Origin: Pseudoalteromonas sp. T1lg88
GTDB lineage: Bacteria; Pseudomonadota; Gammaproteobacteria; Enterobacterales; Alteromonadaceae
Assembly (NCBI RefSeq): GCF_002964765.1
Contig: NZ_PQCF01000032.1
Location: 248,001 to 312,000, forward strand
Reading direction: 5' to 3'
DNA length: 64,000 nucleotides
Shown: positions 54,808 through 64,000 of the stretch, in pieces
Layout: each line of letters starts with the position of its first letter
Numbering within the stretch: the first letter of the stretch is position 1
Notes under the pieces: generated by a model
Told to the model about the DNA's origin: nothing
Databases searched by the model: none
The model's input: the letters and a program-made list of their open reading frames with translations, nothing else
Program-made: the position numbers and the translations under genes

Positions 54808-56709
54808 ATGCTAGAAAAAATCAGAGAAGGCTCGCAAGGCTTGGCGGCCAAAATCATTCTAGGGCTAGTGATTTTATCTTTTGCTTTGGCAGGGATCGGG
54901 GGCTACTTAGGTCAGACTACCGAGCAATCCGTCGCTGAGGTGAACGGGGTAAAAATCACGCAGCGCGACTTTGCCAGAGCATTCGACAACGAACGCGCTC
55001 GTCAAGAGCAGCAATTCGGTGAATACTTTGCGCAACTAGCCAATGACCCAAGCTTTATGGCACAACTTCGCCAGTCTGTTATCGATCGCTTAATCCAACA
55101 AGAACTACAATCGCAATTAGCGGCAGAAATGGGTTTACGCATCAGCGACGCAGAAGTACGTAAAGCAATTATAGACATGCCTGCCTTCCAGTTTGGCGGC
55201 AAGTTCAGCAACGACCGTTACCTTCAGGTAATGCGTCAAATGGGTTACCAGGCCGATGACTTCCGCGAGTTTCTTCGTAAAGAAATGACCCGCTCACAAC
55301 TGGTAAGCGCCTTGGCTGGTACCGACTTCACGCTTAGTAACGAACTAAGCCAGGCGGTTGGTCTGCAGCAGCAAGAACGTGCCATCGATTACTTAGTGCT
55401 TGATAATGCCAAGTACAAAGAAACGGTGTCCGTAAGCGATGAAGAAATTCAAAACTACTATGACTTGAACCAGGCGCAGTTCTTAGCTCCTGAGCAGGTT
55501 AAAGTGGCTTACGTTGAGCTTAACGCCGACAATCTTGAATTAGCAGCGCCTATCAGCGCCGAGCAAATTGCTGAGTATTATCAGCAGAATATGGCTATGT
55601 ACAGCGAGCCAGAAAAGCGCCGTGTTGCTCATATCCTAGTTGAGAACAGCGAAGACGACGCTGCGGCCGAGCAAAAAGCCGAAGAGCTGCTTGCACAATT
55701 ACAACAGGGTGCCGACTTTGCCGAGCTTGCTGAAACTCAGTCAGATGACATAGTGAGTGCCGAGCTAGGTGGTGATCTTGATTGGATTGAGCGCGACATG
55801 CTTGACCCTGACTTCGAAAACGCTGCATTTGCCCTAACCGAGGTGGGTCAGCTTTCAGAGGTAGTTCAATCTGAGTTTGGTTATCACATCATTAAACTAA
55901 CCGACTTACAGCCGGGTGAAAGCAAGGCCTTAGCCGATGTTGAGCCTGAGATCCGCAGCGAGCTTGAGAAAGTAGAAAAAGCCGACATTTATTACGAGAA
56001 GCAAACCGAGCTTGCAGAGCTGGCGTTTGAAGTATCGGATAGCCTGGAAGATGCGGCAACTGCCATTGGCGCTACTGTGCAAACCACAGACTTGCTAGCG
56101 CGTGCGCAACTGCCTGCACCGCTAAATCAGCCTAATGTTGCTTCAGTTATCTTCTCGCCAGAGCTGCTTGAAGACCGTGTTAATTCTGAAGTGTTAGAGC
56201 TGGGCAGTGAGCATGTTGTGGTAGTGCGTGTTGTTGAGCACAAGCCGGCGGCTACCAAAGAATTGGCCCAGGTAAGTGAGCAAATTAAAAATATCCTAGT
56301 AGCAGAAAAAGCCTCAGCGCTTGCCAAAGAGCAGGCCGAGACTCTATTCGCTGAGCTACAAGCGGGCACAGCAATCGCTACCTTAGCAGAGCAAGCGGGT
56401 GTGGAGCTACAAAGTGAAGATAAGCTAACGCGCCGTACCTTTAGCGTACCGCCAGCATTGACTCAGCAGGTGTTCAAACTGGCGCACCCAGATACGGCTC
56501 CTGTGGTTGATTTGGTTGAGCTTAATAACGGCAACGTAGCCTTGGTAGCGCTTAAGTCGGTAAACACGCCGAGCGAAACCGAGGTGAACGAGCAGATCAA
56601 GCAAAGCCTGACCATGCAGTTGGCTAACAAAAACTACCAGACCTTCGTAGAAGCGCTGGAAGCGCAAGCGGAAGTACTGCGTAAGCCAATGGCACCGCAA
56701 GGCGAGTAA
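54808..56709 (+). CDS. ppiD: Periplasmic folding factor PpiD
   Basis: 633 residues. N-terminal membrane anchor (about 15-33, IILGLVILSFALAGIGGYLG), SurA-N-like chaperone domain (VAEVNGVKITQRDFARAF), a parvulin domain (about 265-360, RRVAHILVENSEDDA ... LDWIERDMLDP ... SEFGYHIIKL), and a long C-terminal domain. Linked to the Sec translocon, it receives emerging outer-membrane proteins. Parvulin domains of PpiD are often inactive; the sequence does not settle this. Confidence 0.94.
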   Translation: MLEKIREGSQGLAAKIILGLVILSFALAGIGGYLGQTTEQSVAEVNGVKITQRDFARAFDNERARQEQQFGEYFAQLANDPSFMAQLRQSVIDRLIQQELQSQLAAEMGLRISDAEVRKAIIDMPAFQFGGKFSNDRYLQVMRQMGYQADDFREFLRKEMTRSQLVSALAGTDFTLSNELSQAVGLQQQERAIDYLVLDNAKYKETVSVSDEEIQNYYDLNQAQFLAPEQVKVAYVELNADNLELAAPISAEQIAEYYQQNMAMYSEPEKRRVAHILVENSEDDAAAEQKAEELLAQLQQGADFAELAETQSDDIVSAELGGDLDWIERDMLDPDFENAAFALTEVGQLSEVVQSEFGYHIIKLTDLQPGESKALADVEPEIRSELEKVEKADIYYEKQTELAELAFEVSDSLEDAATAIGATVQTTDLLARAQLPAPLNQPNVASVIFSPELLEDRVNSEVLELGSEHVVVVRVVEHKPAATKELAQVSEQIKNILVAEKASALAKEQAETLFAELQAGTAIATLAEQAGVELQSEDKLTRRTFSVPPALTQQVFKLAHPDTAPVVDLVELNNGNVALVALKSVNTPSETEVNEQIKQSLTMQLANKNYQTFVEALEAQAEVLRKPMAPQGE

Positions 56710-56728
56710 TAATCGCAAAGTATAAAAG

Positions 56729-56753
56729 AAAGGCCGCATTAGCGGCCTTTTTT
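56729..56753 (+). terminator. Intrinsic terminator after ppiD
   Basis: AAAGGCCGC ATT AGCGGCCTTTTTT stem with T run. Confidence 0.88.
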
Positions 56754-56899
56754 ATTGCTGTATTCTGTTTATATTTCATACAAAACTGATATGCTAAATA
56801 AAATAATATTCTATAAATAGAATTCACAGCCTTGGCCAAGTTTAGGAAAACGAACGTCAAGACTTTATCTAACCAACTAATAAGAATAACGAGAATTTC

Positions 56900-58030
56900 A
56901 TGTATAGATTTATACTCTTGGCGATCACTAGCCTGCAACTTGGAAACACAGTGCTAGCGACGGAAACAGGTATGCCACCGGCAACTCATAATGTGTTTTA
57001 CCATGCACAAAAGGGTGATAGCTTTGAAGTTGAGCGCTGGTTACGTGAAGGTGGTGACCCGTCTTATGTCTATAACGACAAGTATAAATCCTATACCCCA
57101 TTGCATGCGGCATTGGCATGGGCGCAAAGCAGCTGGGATGACGTCAAGGGCGACTCGGTATATCAAGATCCGGTGGATGTCGTACGGGTGCTGTTAAAAT
57201 ACGATGCAGATATGGATTATCTCGCTTCAAGGACCTTGCGTTATACCCCCAAGGATGAAATTTTATTCTCCCCCTTATTTCGTGCCGTTTATAACGATCA
57301 GGTCGAGTCAGCGCGTCTGCTGGTTAAGGCGGGTGCAAAGCTGTCATATCCACAGGATAAGTTCAGTGTGACCAGTCGAGTGAGCACGCGCACGATGAGA
57401 ACCATAGACATGACTCAGGCGCTGTCCTACGTTAAATCGGCGGAAATGGCCTGGATGTTTGAACAAGAGGGTAAGTATACGCTGATGGATTTGGCGCATT
57501 TCTTCGTAGAATACCCGAAAGAAGGAAATAAAGCGGACTACTATAATCTGGCAAAGGTGTTTATTGAGCGGGTGCAACGGCATGAAAAAAATATTGCCGC
57601 CTTGTCAGAGCCTGAGCAAAGGGCGGTATTGAAACTTGCCGCTATGATACCCGAACTTAAGGCCAACCTGATCCGTGGTCCGCAGCAGCAGGGCTGCGAA
57701 ATGGCGCAGAGCGTGATTGCGGGACATGAAGAATATAATTTAGCCGGCGTTATCGGTATGGGGGCTAGCCCAGAGTGTTATATGTACTTTAAAAAATTAG
57801 GCCTGACGCTGCCGAGTGATTTGGCTGAAAGCAAGGCTAACGATTTGCATTTTGCCGTGTATTACAACAACTATGCATTGGCGAAGTGGTTGAGTGAGCG
57901 CTCCCCCGAGTTTTTAGCTCAAAAAGATAAGCTTGGCCGAACTCCAGTCTACCTTGTTAAGGATCATGCCATGCTTGATATGTTGGTTGAGAAGGGGGCT
58001 GTGGTGCCAAAACAACAGACAACGCCCTAA
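56900..58030 (+). CDS. Secreted ankyrin-repeat protein
   Basis: 376 residues. Signal peptide (1-20, LATE junction), then two or three ankyrin repeats between about 32 and 155 (THNVFYHAQKGDSFEVERWL, TPLHAALAWAQ ... VVRVLLKYDAD, SPLFRAVYNDQVESARLLVKAGA). A helical middle without repeats leads to a degenerate repeat at the end (NDLHFAVYYNNYALAKWL, TPVYLVKDHAMLDML). Probably a periplasmic binding or scaffold protein; its partner is unknown. It faces sapF convergently, 17 bases apart. Confidence 0.82.
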   Translation: MYRFILLAITSLQLGNTVLATETGMPPATHNVFYHAQKGDSFEVERWLREGGDPSYVYNDKYKSYTPLHAALAWAQSSWDDVKGDSVYQDPVDVVRVLLKYDADMDYLASRTLRYTPKDEILFSPLFRAVYNDQVESARLLVKAGAKLSYPQDKFSVTSRVSTRTMRTIDMTQALSYVKSAEMAWMFEQEGKYTLMDLAHFFVEYPKEGNKADYYNLAKVFIERVQRHEKNIAALSEPEQRAVLKLAAMIPELKANLIRGPQQQGCEMAQSVIAGHEEYNLAGVIGMGASPECYMYFKKLGLTLPSDLAESKANDLHFAVYYNNYALAKWLSERSPEFLAQKDKLGRTPVYLVKDHAMLDMLVEKGAVVPKQQTTP

Positions 58031-58047
58031 AGGCTTTTTTACTGGCG

Positions 58048-58809
58048 CTAGCAGGTTAGCAGGCGTTGACAGGTTTTCGATTGCGGATTGGCGAATATCT
58101 CCTGGGTGTTACCGTACTCGACGATTTCGCCATGATCCAGCACCATCACCTGGTCGCTCATATGCTTTACCAGACTCAGGTGGTGGGTGATCAGCACATA
58201 ACTTAAACCCGTCTCGCGCTGCAGCTCCAGCAACAGATTCACCGTTTGCGCTCGTACCGAAGGGTCTAAGGAAGAGAGAGCTTCATCAAGTACCAAGACC
58301 TTAGGGTCCAGGATCAGTGCTCTTGCCAGTGCCACCCGTTGTAGCTGACCACCGGAAAACATATGCGGATAATAATGACGGTGCTCGACCAGCAGGCCAA
58401 CCTTAGACAAGGTTTGTTTAATTTTTTCCAGACGCTCGGCAGCGCTTAAATCCGTGTTAAAGCGCAGACAATCGTCCAGGGTTTCCTCTATGGTCAGTGC
58501 CGGATTTAGCGAGGTGGTCGGGTCTTGAAATATCAGGCGGATGGCACTGCTATCGCCTAAATGTTTGGGACCATCCTTAATTAACTCACTTTCGAGAATA
58601 ATTTGCCCGCTACTGAATTCATCGGCGCCGGCCAATACCTTGGCCAGGGTACTTTTACCGGCTCCGGTTTCACCTATTACTGCCAGGGTTTCGCCCAGAC
58701 CAATGCAAAAAGAGATATCCTTGAGCAGGGCCACCTTTTTACGGTTAAGCAAACCGGCACGGACATTGATCAGCTTATTCAGTGCTTGCACTTTTAGGAG
58801 TGGTTGCAT
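58048..58809 (-). CDS. sapF: Peptide ABC transporter ATPase SapF
   Basis: 253 residues. Walker A GETGAGKST (about 47), signature FSGGQLQRVALARAL (about 155), Walker B VLVLDEALSSLD, H-loop LITHHLSLV. One ATPase of the Sap importer linked to antimicrobial peptide resistance, putrescine export and K+ uptake in enterics. The start overlaps the sapD stop by one base (TGATG). Confidence 0.93.
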   Translation of the reverse strand: MQPLLKVQALNKLINVRAGLLNRKKVALLKDISFCIGLGETLAVIGETGAGKSTLAKVLAGADEFSSGQIILESELIKDGPKHLGDSSAIRLIFQDPTTSLNPALTIEETLDDCLRFNTDLSAAERLEKIKQTLSKVGLLVEHRHYYPHMFSGGQLQRVALARALILDPKVLVLDEALSSLDPSVRAQTVNLLLELQRETGLSYVLITHHLSLVKHMSDQVMVLDHGEIVEYGNTQEIFANPQSKTCQRLLTC

Positions 58810-59804
58810 CAGTCTTGCTCCTGCTTATGCAGTGGAAAATGGCAGGCATAACTGTGGCCATGCTCTTTTTCCAGCTTGGGCGTTACCACACAGGCTTTTT
58901 GTGCGTTGGGACAACGAGGACCCAGACGACAACCTATGGGAAGGTGCTGCAAGGTAGGTATGGTGCCTTTTAGGGCATACAGCGGCTGTTTATGGCCCAG
59001 TGCAATATCGTAGTCGGGCAGGCTTTGTAACAGCGCCTTGGTATAGGGATGGCGCGGATGGGCAAATACTTGCTCGGTCGGCCCAGCTTCCACCATCTGG
59101 CCGCAATAAAGTACGTTTATACCATGAGTCCAATCGGTGAGCTCTTCTAGTTCATGGGAGATCATCAAGATGGACATGTTTTTCAGCTGGTTTAAGCTTT
59201 TTAACAGTCTGAATACCTGAGCCCGCGTGGTGCTATCGAGTGCCGTGGTCGGCTCATCGGCAATAAGTAAGCGCGGTGAGCGGGCGATGGCCATGGCGAT
59301 CATCACCTTTTGACATATGCCTTCGGAGAGCTCATGGGGGTAGCTTGAGAGCACCTTGGAGTGCTCCTTGATCCCCACCTTATGTAAAAGGGCGCGCACC
59401 CGTTTTTTCTTTGCGCGGCGACGTTGGAAAATATTACCGCTGTAATCCGCTTCGGGAATACTTTCTTCGAGCTGATCGCTGATTTTTGCCGTCGGGTCGA
59501 GGCAGCGACTCGGCTCCTGATAGATCATTGCCAGGTCTTGGCTTACCAGCTTACGACGCTTTTCATCGGACAGCCGCATTAGATCCACGCCGCGCCAATG
59601 CATACGGTCTGCACGCACTTCCCAGCGTTGGTTTAAGGCACCTACCAGGGCTTTGGCGATTAGGCTTTTCCCCGAGCCGGACTCACCAATAAGGGCATGC
59701 ACTTCACCTTCTTTAAGGCTGAAGTTCACACCGTCGACCACACGAATAATGGAGTTCGAGGTCTTTAGTTCTATGGTGAGGTTGCGAATATCAAGTAACT
59801 GCAT
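58809..59804 (-). CDS. sapD: Peptide ABC transporter ATPase SapD
   Basis: 331 residues. Walker A GESGSGKSLIAKAL (about 40), signature LSEGICQKVMIAMAIA in the variant form of SapD (LSEG rather than LSGG), Walker B LLIADEPTTALD, H-loop ISHELEEL. The C-terminal oligopeptide-transporter domain has the Cys-rich GCRLGPRCPNAQKAC. Coupled to sapC and sapF by one-base stop/start overlaps. Confidence 0.94.
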   Translation of the reverse strand: MQLLDIRNLTIELKTSNSIIRVVDGVNFSLKEGEVHALIGESGSGKSLIAKALVGALNQRWEVRADRMHWRGVDLMRLSDEKRRKLVSQDLAMIYQEPSRCLDPTAKISDQLEESIPEADYSGNIFQRRRAKKKRVRALLHKVGIKEHSKVLSSYPHELSEGICQKVMIAMAIARSPRLLIADEPTTALDSTTRAQVFRLLKSLNQLKNMSILMISHELEELTDWTHGINVLYCGQMVEAGPTEQVFAHPRHPYTKALLQSLPDYDIALGHKQPLYALKGTIPTLQHLPIGCRLGPRCPNAQKACVVTPKLEKEHGHSYACHFPLHKQEQD

Positions 59805-60697
59805 CAGTCCGCCCGTCGCTCTTTAAGCACATTGCGCAGGCCATCACCAACCAGGTTGGTGGACAGCACGGCCAAGAATAACAAGATCCCCGGTAGGGCT
59901 ACGGTCCAAGGCGCCAGATAAATTAAGCCGAGGTTTTCCGCCAAAATTGCGCCCCATTCCGCGGTTGGGGGTTGGGCGCCGAGTTTTAGAAAACCTAAGG
60001 CGGCAATATCTAAAATAGCCAGCGACAAGGCCATGGTGAAGATAACCACTATGTGCTCGTAAATATTGGGGAAAATACCGCGCCCCAAAATTTGCCAACG
60101 GTTGGCACCGTCCAAACGAAAGGCACTGATATAGTCCTTGCCCAGCTCTTCCACCACCAGATTTCGAACCGAGTGAATAAACTGTGGCAGCAATGCAAAA
60201 ATAATGGCCCAGACGGTATTCATCAAACCCGGACCGAGAATGGCGATAATAATAATAGCCAGCAGCAGCGAGGGGATAGACAAGGTGATATCAAGCAGGT
60301 GATTTAAAAAACTGGCTCGCAGTCCGCGGCTGATCCCCGCAACCGTGCCCACCAGCACGCCGACCAGGGTGGCCATCAGCGCCGCCACTATGGATAAACC
60401 AAAGGTGTAGGTAGCACCGTTCATCAATCGGGAAAGTACATCGCGACCCAAGTCATCGGTGCCGAGAATAAAGCGTACATCGCCGTCTTCGTGCCAGGAG
60501 GGCGGGATCAGCAGCGCATCGGCGTGCTGCTCATTGATACCATAAGGCGCTAACAAGGGGGCGGTGGCGGCTAACACAGTCAGCGCCAAGAACAACCATA
60601 GGCCGACCAGGGAAACGTGATTGGCCCTAAACCTACGCCACAGTCTTGAAAGCGGCGAGATATTGGATTGCTCGGTAAATAATTTAAAGTTTGCCAT
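59804..60697 (-). CDS. sapC: Peptide ABC transporter permease SapC
   Basis: 297 residues from ATG 60697 (MANFKLFTEQSNISP); the longer frame runs into sapB. Six membrane spans with the N-terminal oppC-type segment and the permease EAA loop (VVEELGKDYISAFRLDGANR). Overlaps the sapB end by 14 bases. Confidence 0.93.
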   Translation of the reverse strand: MANFKLFTEQSNISPLSRLWRRFRANHVSLVGLWLFLALTVLAATAPLLAPYGINEQHADALLIPPSWHEDGDVRFILGTDDLGRDVLSRLMNGATYTFGLSIVAALMATLVGVLVGTVAGISRGLRASFLNHLLDITLSIPSLLLAIIIIAILGPGLMNTVWAIIFALLPQFIHSVRNLVVEELGKDYISAFRLDGANRWQILGRGIFPNIYEHIVVIFTMALSLAILDIAALGFLKLGAQPPTAEWGAILAENLGLIYLAPWTVALPGILLFLAVLSTNLVGDGLRNVLKERRAD

Positions 60698-61718
60698 GCG
60701 CTTGATTCCGTGAGATCGGGTCGAGCAGGGTGTAGAGTAACTCGGTGAAAATAGTCGCAAAAATAATAAACACCGAAATGGCTAACAGGCCACCCTGAAT
60801 AGCGGGGAAGTCACGCTGATAAATGCTGTCGATAAGCCAACGGCCTATGCCCGGCCAGGAGAAAATTACTTCGGTGATCATCGCCAAGGTGATCAAGGCG
60901 CTAAACTGCAAACCGATTTGTTTAATTACCGGCAGTAAGGCATTGCGCAAGGCGTGGTGCATGATCAACTGGCGGCGGCTAAGACCTTTGGCGCGAGCGG
61001 TTTTAATGTAATTTTGCTCCAGCACATTAAGCATGGAATCGCGGGTAAAACGCACCAATACCGTGGTTGGGTAGGTGGCCAGCACCAAGGTTGGCAGCGC
61101 CAGGTGATGCAGAGCATCGGCAAAGGCCTGACCGCCATAGGGAAAACCGGCGATCATTACATCGAGAAGTATAAAGTGAGTGCTGGCGGGTATTTCGTAC
61201 AACAAGCTGATGCGCCCAGACATGGGGAACAGACCTAGTTGCAGGCAAAACATCATGATCAACAAAAGCGCCAACCAAAATATAGGCACCGAATAACCCA
61301 CTAGGGTGATGCCGCTGATCAGTTTATCGGGCCAACGCCCCTGCGACAGCGCCGCGAGAATACCGGCGGGCACGCCAACGATAACAGATACCAATAACGC
61401 ATACACGGCAAGCTCAAAGGTGGCCGGTGCCAGGGTGAGCACATGGCTAAAAACCGAATCCCCCGAGGCAAAAGACAAGCCCCAGTCTCCCTGTAAAATA
61501 CGCCCGACAAAGGCCAGGTACTGGCTGATATAGCCCTCATCGAGGTGATACTTGGCGCGTAGCTCGGCACTTTGTGAAAAGCCCGCGGTTTCTATACCAC
61601 TGAAATTGGTCAGTGGCTCGCCGGGAAACAAATAGCCCAGGGAAAAGGTGAACAGGCTCAAGGTAAAGAGCATAAATAGCAGCAAGGAAAAGCGGCGAAT
61701 GGCAAACTCTAATATCAT
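60684..61718 (-). CDS. sapB: Peptide ABC transporter permease SapB
   Basis: 344 residues, six or so membrane spans. DppB-type N-terminus (AIRRFSLLLFMLFTLSLFTF) and EAA loop (NYIKTARAKGLSRRQLIMHH). Forms the channel with SapC. The ATG overlaps the sapA stop by 4 bases (ATGA). Confidence 0.94.
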   Translation of the reverse strand: MILEFAIRRFSLLLFMLFTLSLFTFSLGYLFPGEPLTNFSGIETAGFSQSAELRAKYHLDEGYISQYLAFVGRILQGDWGLSFASGDSVFSHVLTLAPATFELAVYALLVSVIVGVPAGILAALSQGRWPDKLISGITLVGYSVPIFWLALLLIMMFCLQLGLFPMSGRISLLYEIPASTHFILLDVMIAGFPYGGQAFADALHHLALPTLVLATYPTTVLVRFTRDSMLNVLEQNYIKTARAKGLSRRQLIMHHALRNALLPVIKQIGLQFSALITLAMITEVIFSWPGIGRWLIDSIYQRDFPAIQGGLLAISVFIIFATIFTELLYTLLDPISRNQAHGKL

Positions 61719-63319
61719 GGCATTTTACTCGCGTGGGCCAGGGAAATACCGCCAAAGGGGCTCAGGGTAATGCCTTGAATATTCGCATCATTAGCCTGTG
61801 AGCGTTTACCGTGGGCCAGAGGCAGCAACGGCAGCTGCTCGGCGATCATTTGCTGCGCCTTAACATAAAATGCCTTGCGCTGGGCTTGATCTGTGGTGGC
61901 CAGGGCCTGGGTGAGTAAAAAGTCGAATTCCGGGTTACACCAGTTGGCCGGGTTTTTACCGCTGAAGGTGGCGGCACAACTGAGTAAGGGGCTAAAGAAG
62001 TTATCCGGATCCGGGGTGTCGGCAGCCCAGCCTAATAGCACGCTGTCGTGGCGATGCTCATCAACACGCTGCAAAAAGGTGTTCCATTCGTATTCGACGA
62101 TACGCACCTTAATACCCACCTCGCGCAGGTCGCTTTGCATCAGCTCCGCCATTTTGCGGGCGTTAGGGTTGTAGATTCGACTTACCGGCATGGCCCAAAT
62201 ACTCATATCAAAGCCATTTTCATAACCGGCTTCGGTCAGCAGCTCCCGGGCCTTGTCCGGATTGTATTCGGGCAGGTTGTTTTGTTCCTGATAGGCCCAG
62301 CTGATGGGCGGCAACATAGAAGTGGCTTTAACACCCTGGCCGTAATACACCGCCTGCATGATTTTATCGACATTAATGGCGTGGGCAAGGGCGCGGCGCA
62401 CATCGGGGTCGTTAAAGGGCACGCGCTCAGTGTTAAAGGCCCAATAGCCGATGTTTAAATTATCCTGTTGCTGCAAGTCTATGTCGCTGCGCTCGCGTAA
62501 TACATCGAGCTGAGTGGCGCTGGGGTGCGGAGTAACGTCGCATTCCTTGGTCAACAGCTTAACGATGCGCGTGGTACCGTTGGGGGTGATATCGAACACC
62601 AGCTGGTCGAGGTTCACCTGATGCTCCCAGTAATCCGGGTGGCTGTAATAGCGAATAAAGCGGTCCCGTTGAAACTCGCGATAAACAAAGGGACCTGTGC
62701 CCACCGGATACTGATCAAACAGCTCCATACGCTCGCTTTCCATCAGCTTCATGGCATATTCCCGCGAGGTGATGGCGGCAAAGTCGGTGGCCAGGTTGGC
62801 TAAAAAGCTGCTCTCGGCGTTAAAAAGCTCAAAGGTCACCTGATATTCTGAATCTTTGCGAATATTGCGGATCAATTGATCTAAGCCAACACTTTGAAAA
62901 TATGGGTAATTGGCTTCACCGACAAAGTGATAGGGGTTATAAACATCGAATAAACGATTGAAGGAGAAAACCACATCATCGGCGTTAAGCAGGCGTGTTG
63001 GCGTAAAATAGGCGGTGGTGTGAAACTGCACATCTTCACGCAGTTTAAAGGTGATTTCTGTGCCATCTTTGTTGATTTGCCAACTGGTGGCGAGCTCGGG
63101 AATAAACTCACCGGTGACCGGGTCGATACGCAGCAAGCGGTTGTACAGTTGTTTGGAAATGAGGTCTATGGTGGAGCCGGAGGTGGTCACCTGGGGGTTA
63201 AATGACACCGGGTTGGCTTCGGCGCAGTACACCATGCCTTCTATGGGCGCATAGCGGGCATCTTCATTTTGGCACCCGGCGAGAACCACCGCCACAGTGC
63301 CTAACAACCATTTATACAC
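61715..63319 (-). CDS. sapA: Peptide-binding protein SapA (lipoprotein form)
   Basis: 534 residues, SBP family 5. N-terminal signal ends in VLAGC, a lipobox with Cys at residue 16, so it is membrane-anchored rather than free periplasmic. Binding-protein motifs: YCAEANPVSFNPQVTTSG, LREDVQFHTTAYFTPTRLLN, VDEHRHDSVLLGWAADTPDPDN. Delivers peptides or haem-like ligands to SapBC. It starts 3 bases after the pspF stop, so sap is transcribed with pspF. Confidence 0.92.
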   Translation of the reverse strand: MYKWLLGTVAVVLAGCQNEDARYAPIEGMVYCAEANPVSFNPQVTTSGSTIDLISKQLYNRLLRIDPVTGEFIPELATSWQINKDGTEITFKLREDVQFHTTAYFTPTRLLNADDVVFSFNRLFDVYNPYHFVGEANYPYFQSVGLDQLIRNIRKDSEYQVTFELFNAESSFLANLATDFAAITSREYAMKLMESERMELFDQYPVGTGPFVYREFQRDRFIRYYSHPDYWEHQVNLDQLVFDITPNGTTRIVKLLTKECDVTPHPSATQLDVLRERSDIDLQQQDNLNIGYWAFNTERVPFNDPDVRRALAHAINVDKIMQAVYYGQGVKATSMLPPISWAYQEQNNLPEYNPDKARELLTEAGYENGFDMSIWAMPVSRIYNPNARKMAELMQSDLREVGIKVRIVEYEWNTFLQRVDEHRHDSVLLGWAADTPDPDNFFSPLLSCAATFSGKNPANWCNPEFDFLLTQALATTDQAQRKAFYVKAQQMIAEQLPLLPLAHGKRSQANDANIQGITLSPFGGISLAHASKMP

Positions 63320-63322
63320 GGG

Positions 63323-64000
63323 CTAAGCCTCTTGTTTTTGCTGCGAATCAAGCAAATTGTATTTCTTTAAATATCCTCTCAGTTGATGATACGTTAATCC
63401 GAGCATTTGTGCAGTTTTCTTTTGATTAAATTGACTAAATTTAAGCGCTTGGCGCAACAGTTCGGTTTCGTATTCGGCGGATAGCTGCTTTAGATCGCAC
63501 GGGAAGCTAAAGCCAGGCAGGGTCGGGCTGCTCGGCGCGGTTGCCGCGGCTGGAACATCAGAACTTGGTGTTTGCTCGTGAGCGCTTGATAAGGGCATAG
63601 CAGCTTTACGGTTACTCGAGGCTTGCGGTCGAAATGGACTGGCAAAAGGGTCGAGATGTATGCTGTGTACCGCCAGGTCTTCACTGCCGTGGCGATAAAG
63701 ACTGCGCTCGATAACATTTTTCAATTCGCGCACATTGCCGGGCCAGTGATATTCCAACAGAGCTTGTTTGGCGCGGGTGGTAAAGCCGCTGAAAAGCTCC
63801 CAGCCTAGGTTGCGGGCCATGTTGATGGCGAAGTGCTCTGCCAATAACAGTATATCTTCCTGGCGCTCACGTAGTGGCGGCAAGGTGATCACATCAAAGG
63901 CCAGGCGGTCGAGCAGGTCATGGCGAAAGTGCCCGCTCTCGGCCAGGCTGGGCAAGTCTTCATTGGTGGCACATATTAACCGGGTGTCGACCTTGATAGG
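63323..64000 (-). CDS. pspF: Sigma-54 activator PspF (partial, cut by window end)
   Basis: Only the C-terminal about 225 residues are present; the frame runs open through the window edge (the last bases read IKVDTRLICATNEDLP). Visible: the AAA+ part from sensor I (ATNEDL), LAFDVITLPPLRERQEDI and WPGNVRELKN, then a Ser/Pro/Ala-rich linker (about 35 residues), and a Fis-type HTH (QKKTAQMLGLTYHQLRGYL). PspF turns on the phage-shock response. The linker is longer than I recall for enteric PspF. It is followed directly by sapA. Confidence 0.92.
   Translation of the reverse strand, partial: PIKVDTRLICATNEDLPSLAESGHFRHDLLDRLAFDVITLPPLRERQEDILLLAEHFAINMARNLGWELFSGFTTRAKQALLEYHWPGNVRELKNVIERSLYRHGSEDLAVHSIHLDPFASPFRPQASSNRKAAMPLSSAHEQTPSSDVPAAATAPSSPTLPGFSFPCDLKQLSAEYETELLRQALKFSQFNQKKTAQMLGLTYHQLRGYLKKYNLLDSQQKQEA

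Overview
The window is a chromosomal segment from a gammaproteobacterium, most likely of the Alteromonadales type (relatives of Shewanella, Pseudoalteromonas or Rheinheimera). The basis is gene content and order: pdxB-asd-fimV-truA-accD-folC-dedD-cvpA-purF, then tig-clpP-clpX-lon-hupB-ppiD, a tmRNA whose tag reads ANDDNYALAA, plus mnmC, miaE, lpxH and a sap peptide transporter operon. The genus cannot be fixed from sequence reading alone.

Positions 1-2250 hold a secreted subtilase (S8) behind a small lipoprotein gene. Positions 2253-23952 are an integrated island in the 3' end of the tmRNA gene (ssrA, minus strand). A 15-bp copy of the tmRNA 3' end lies at 2253 and matches the intact gene end at 23938. 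A P4-type tyrosine integrase starts just inside the tmRNA end, followed by two AlpA-like regulators, an HUH-type (inovirus Gp2/YagK-YfjJ-like) replication protein and a small 'GGKRKGAGAP' protein. This gives the element a satellite-like or ICE-like mobility core. The native tmRNA terminator is now stranded at the far left edge (2216-2247), and the island supplies a replacement terminator at 23870-23906.

The island cargo is a defence cluster. (i) A type I restriction-modification operon, hsdR-hsdM-hsdS, is followed without gaps by an AAA/ABC-like ATPase and an HNH nuclease, a Septu-like pair coupled to the RM genes by one-base stop/start overlaps. (ii) A HEPN-domain protein precedes an McrBC-type modification-dependent restriction system; its McrB homologue carries an EVE/PUA-like insert and is split by an apparent one-base deletion. 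(iii) A translationally coupled HNH nuclease plus SAM methyltransferase pair. (iv) Small unknowns: a possible HTH protein, a divergent 39-residue Gly/Pro/Asn-rich peptide, a zinc-ribbon membrane protein and a membrane-anchored helical protein.

From 24 kb on the content is housekeeping: rnt, mnmC, fabB (with a FabR-like operator), pdxB, asd, fimV, truA, accD, folC, dedD, cvpA, purF, a Yip1-family membrane protein, miaE, lpxH, ppiB, cysS, an EamA transporter and folD. Next comes a tRNA operon (Pro-Arg-His-Pro-Pro) that trails off into two decaying tRNA-Pro remnants, then the protein quality-control block tig-clpP-clpX-lon (with a sigma-32-like promoter)-hupB-ppiD. A secreted ankyrin protein and the pspF-sapABCDF operon, cut by the window end inside pspF, complete the window. 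Intergenic regions carry a MITE-like repeat, a REP/BIME-like pair and many intrinsic terminators.
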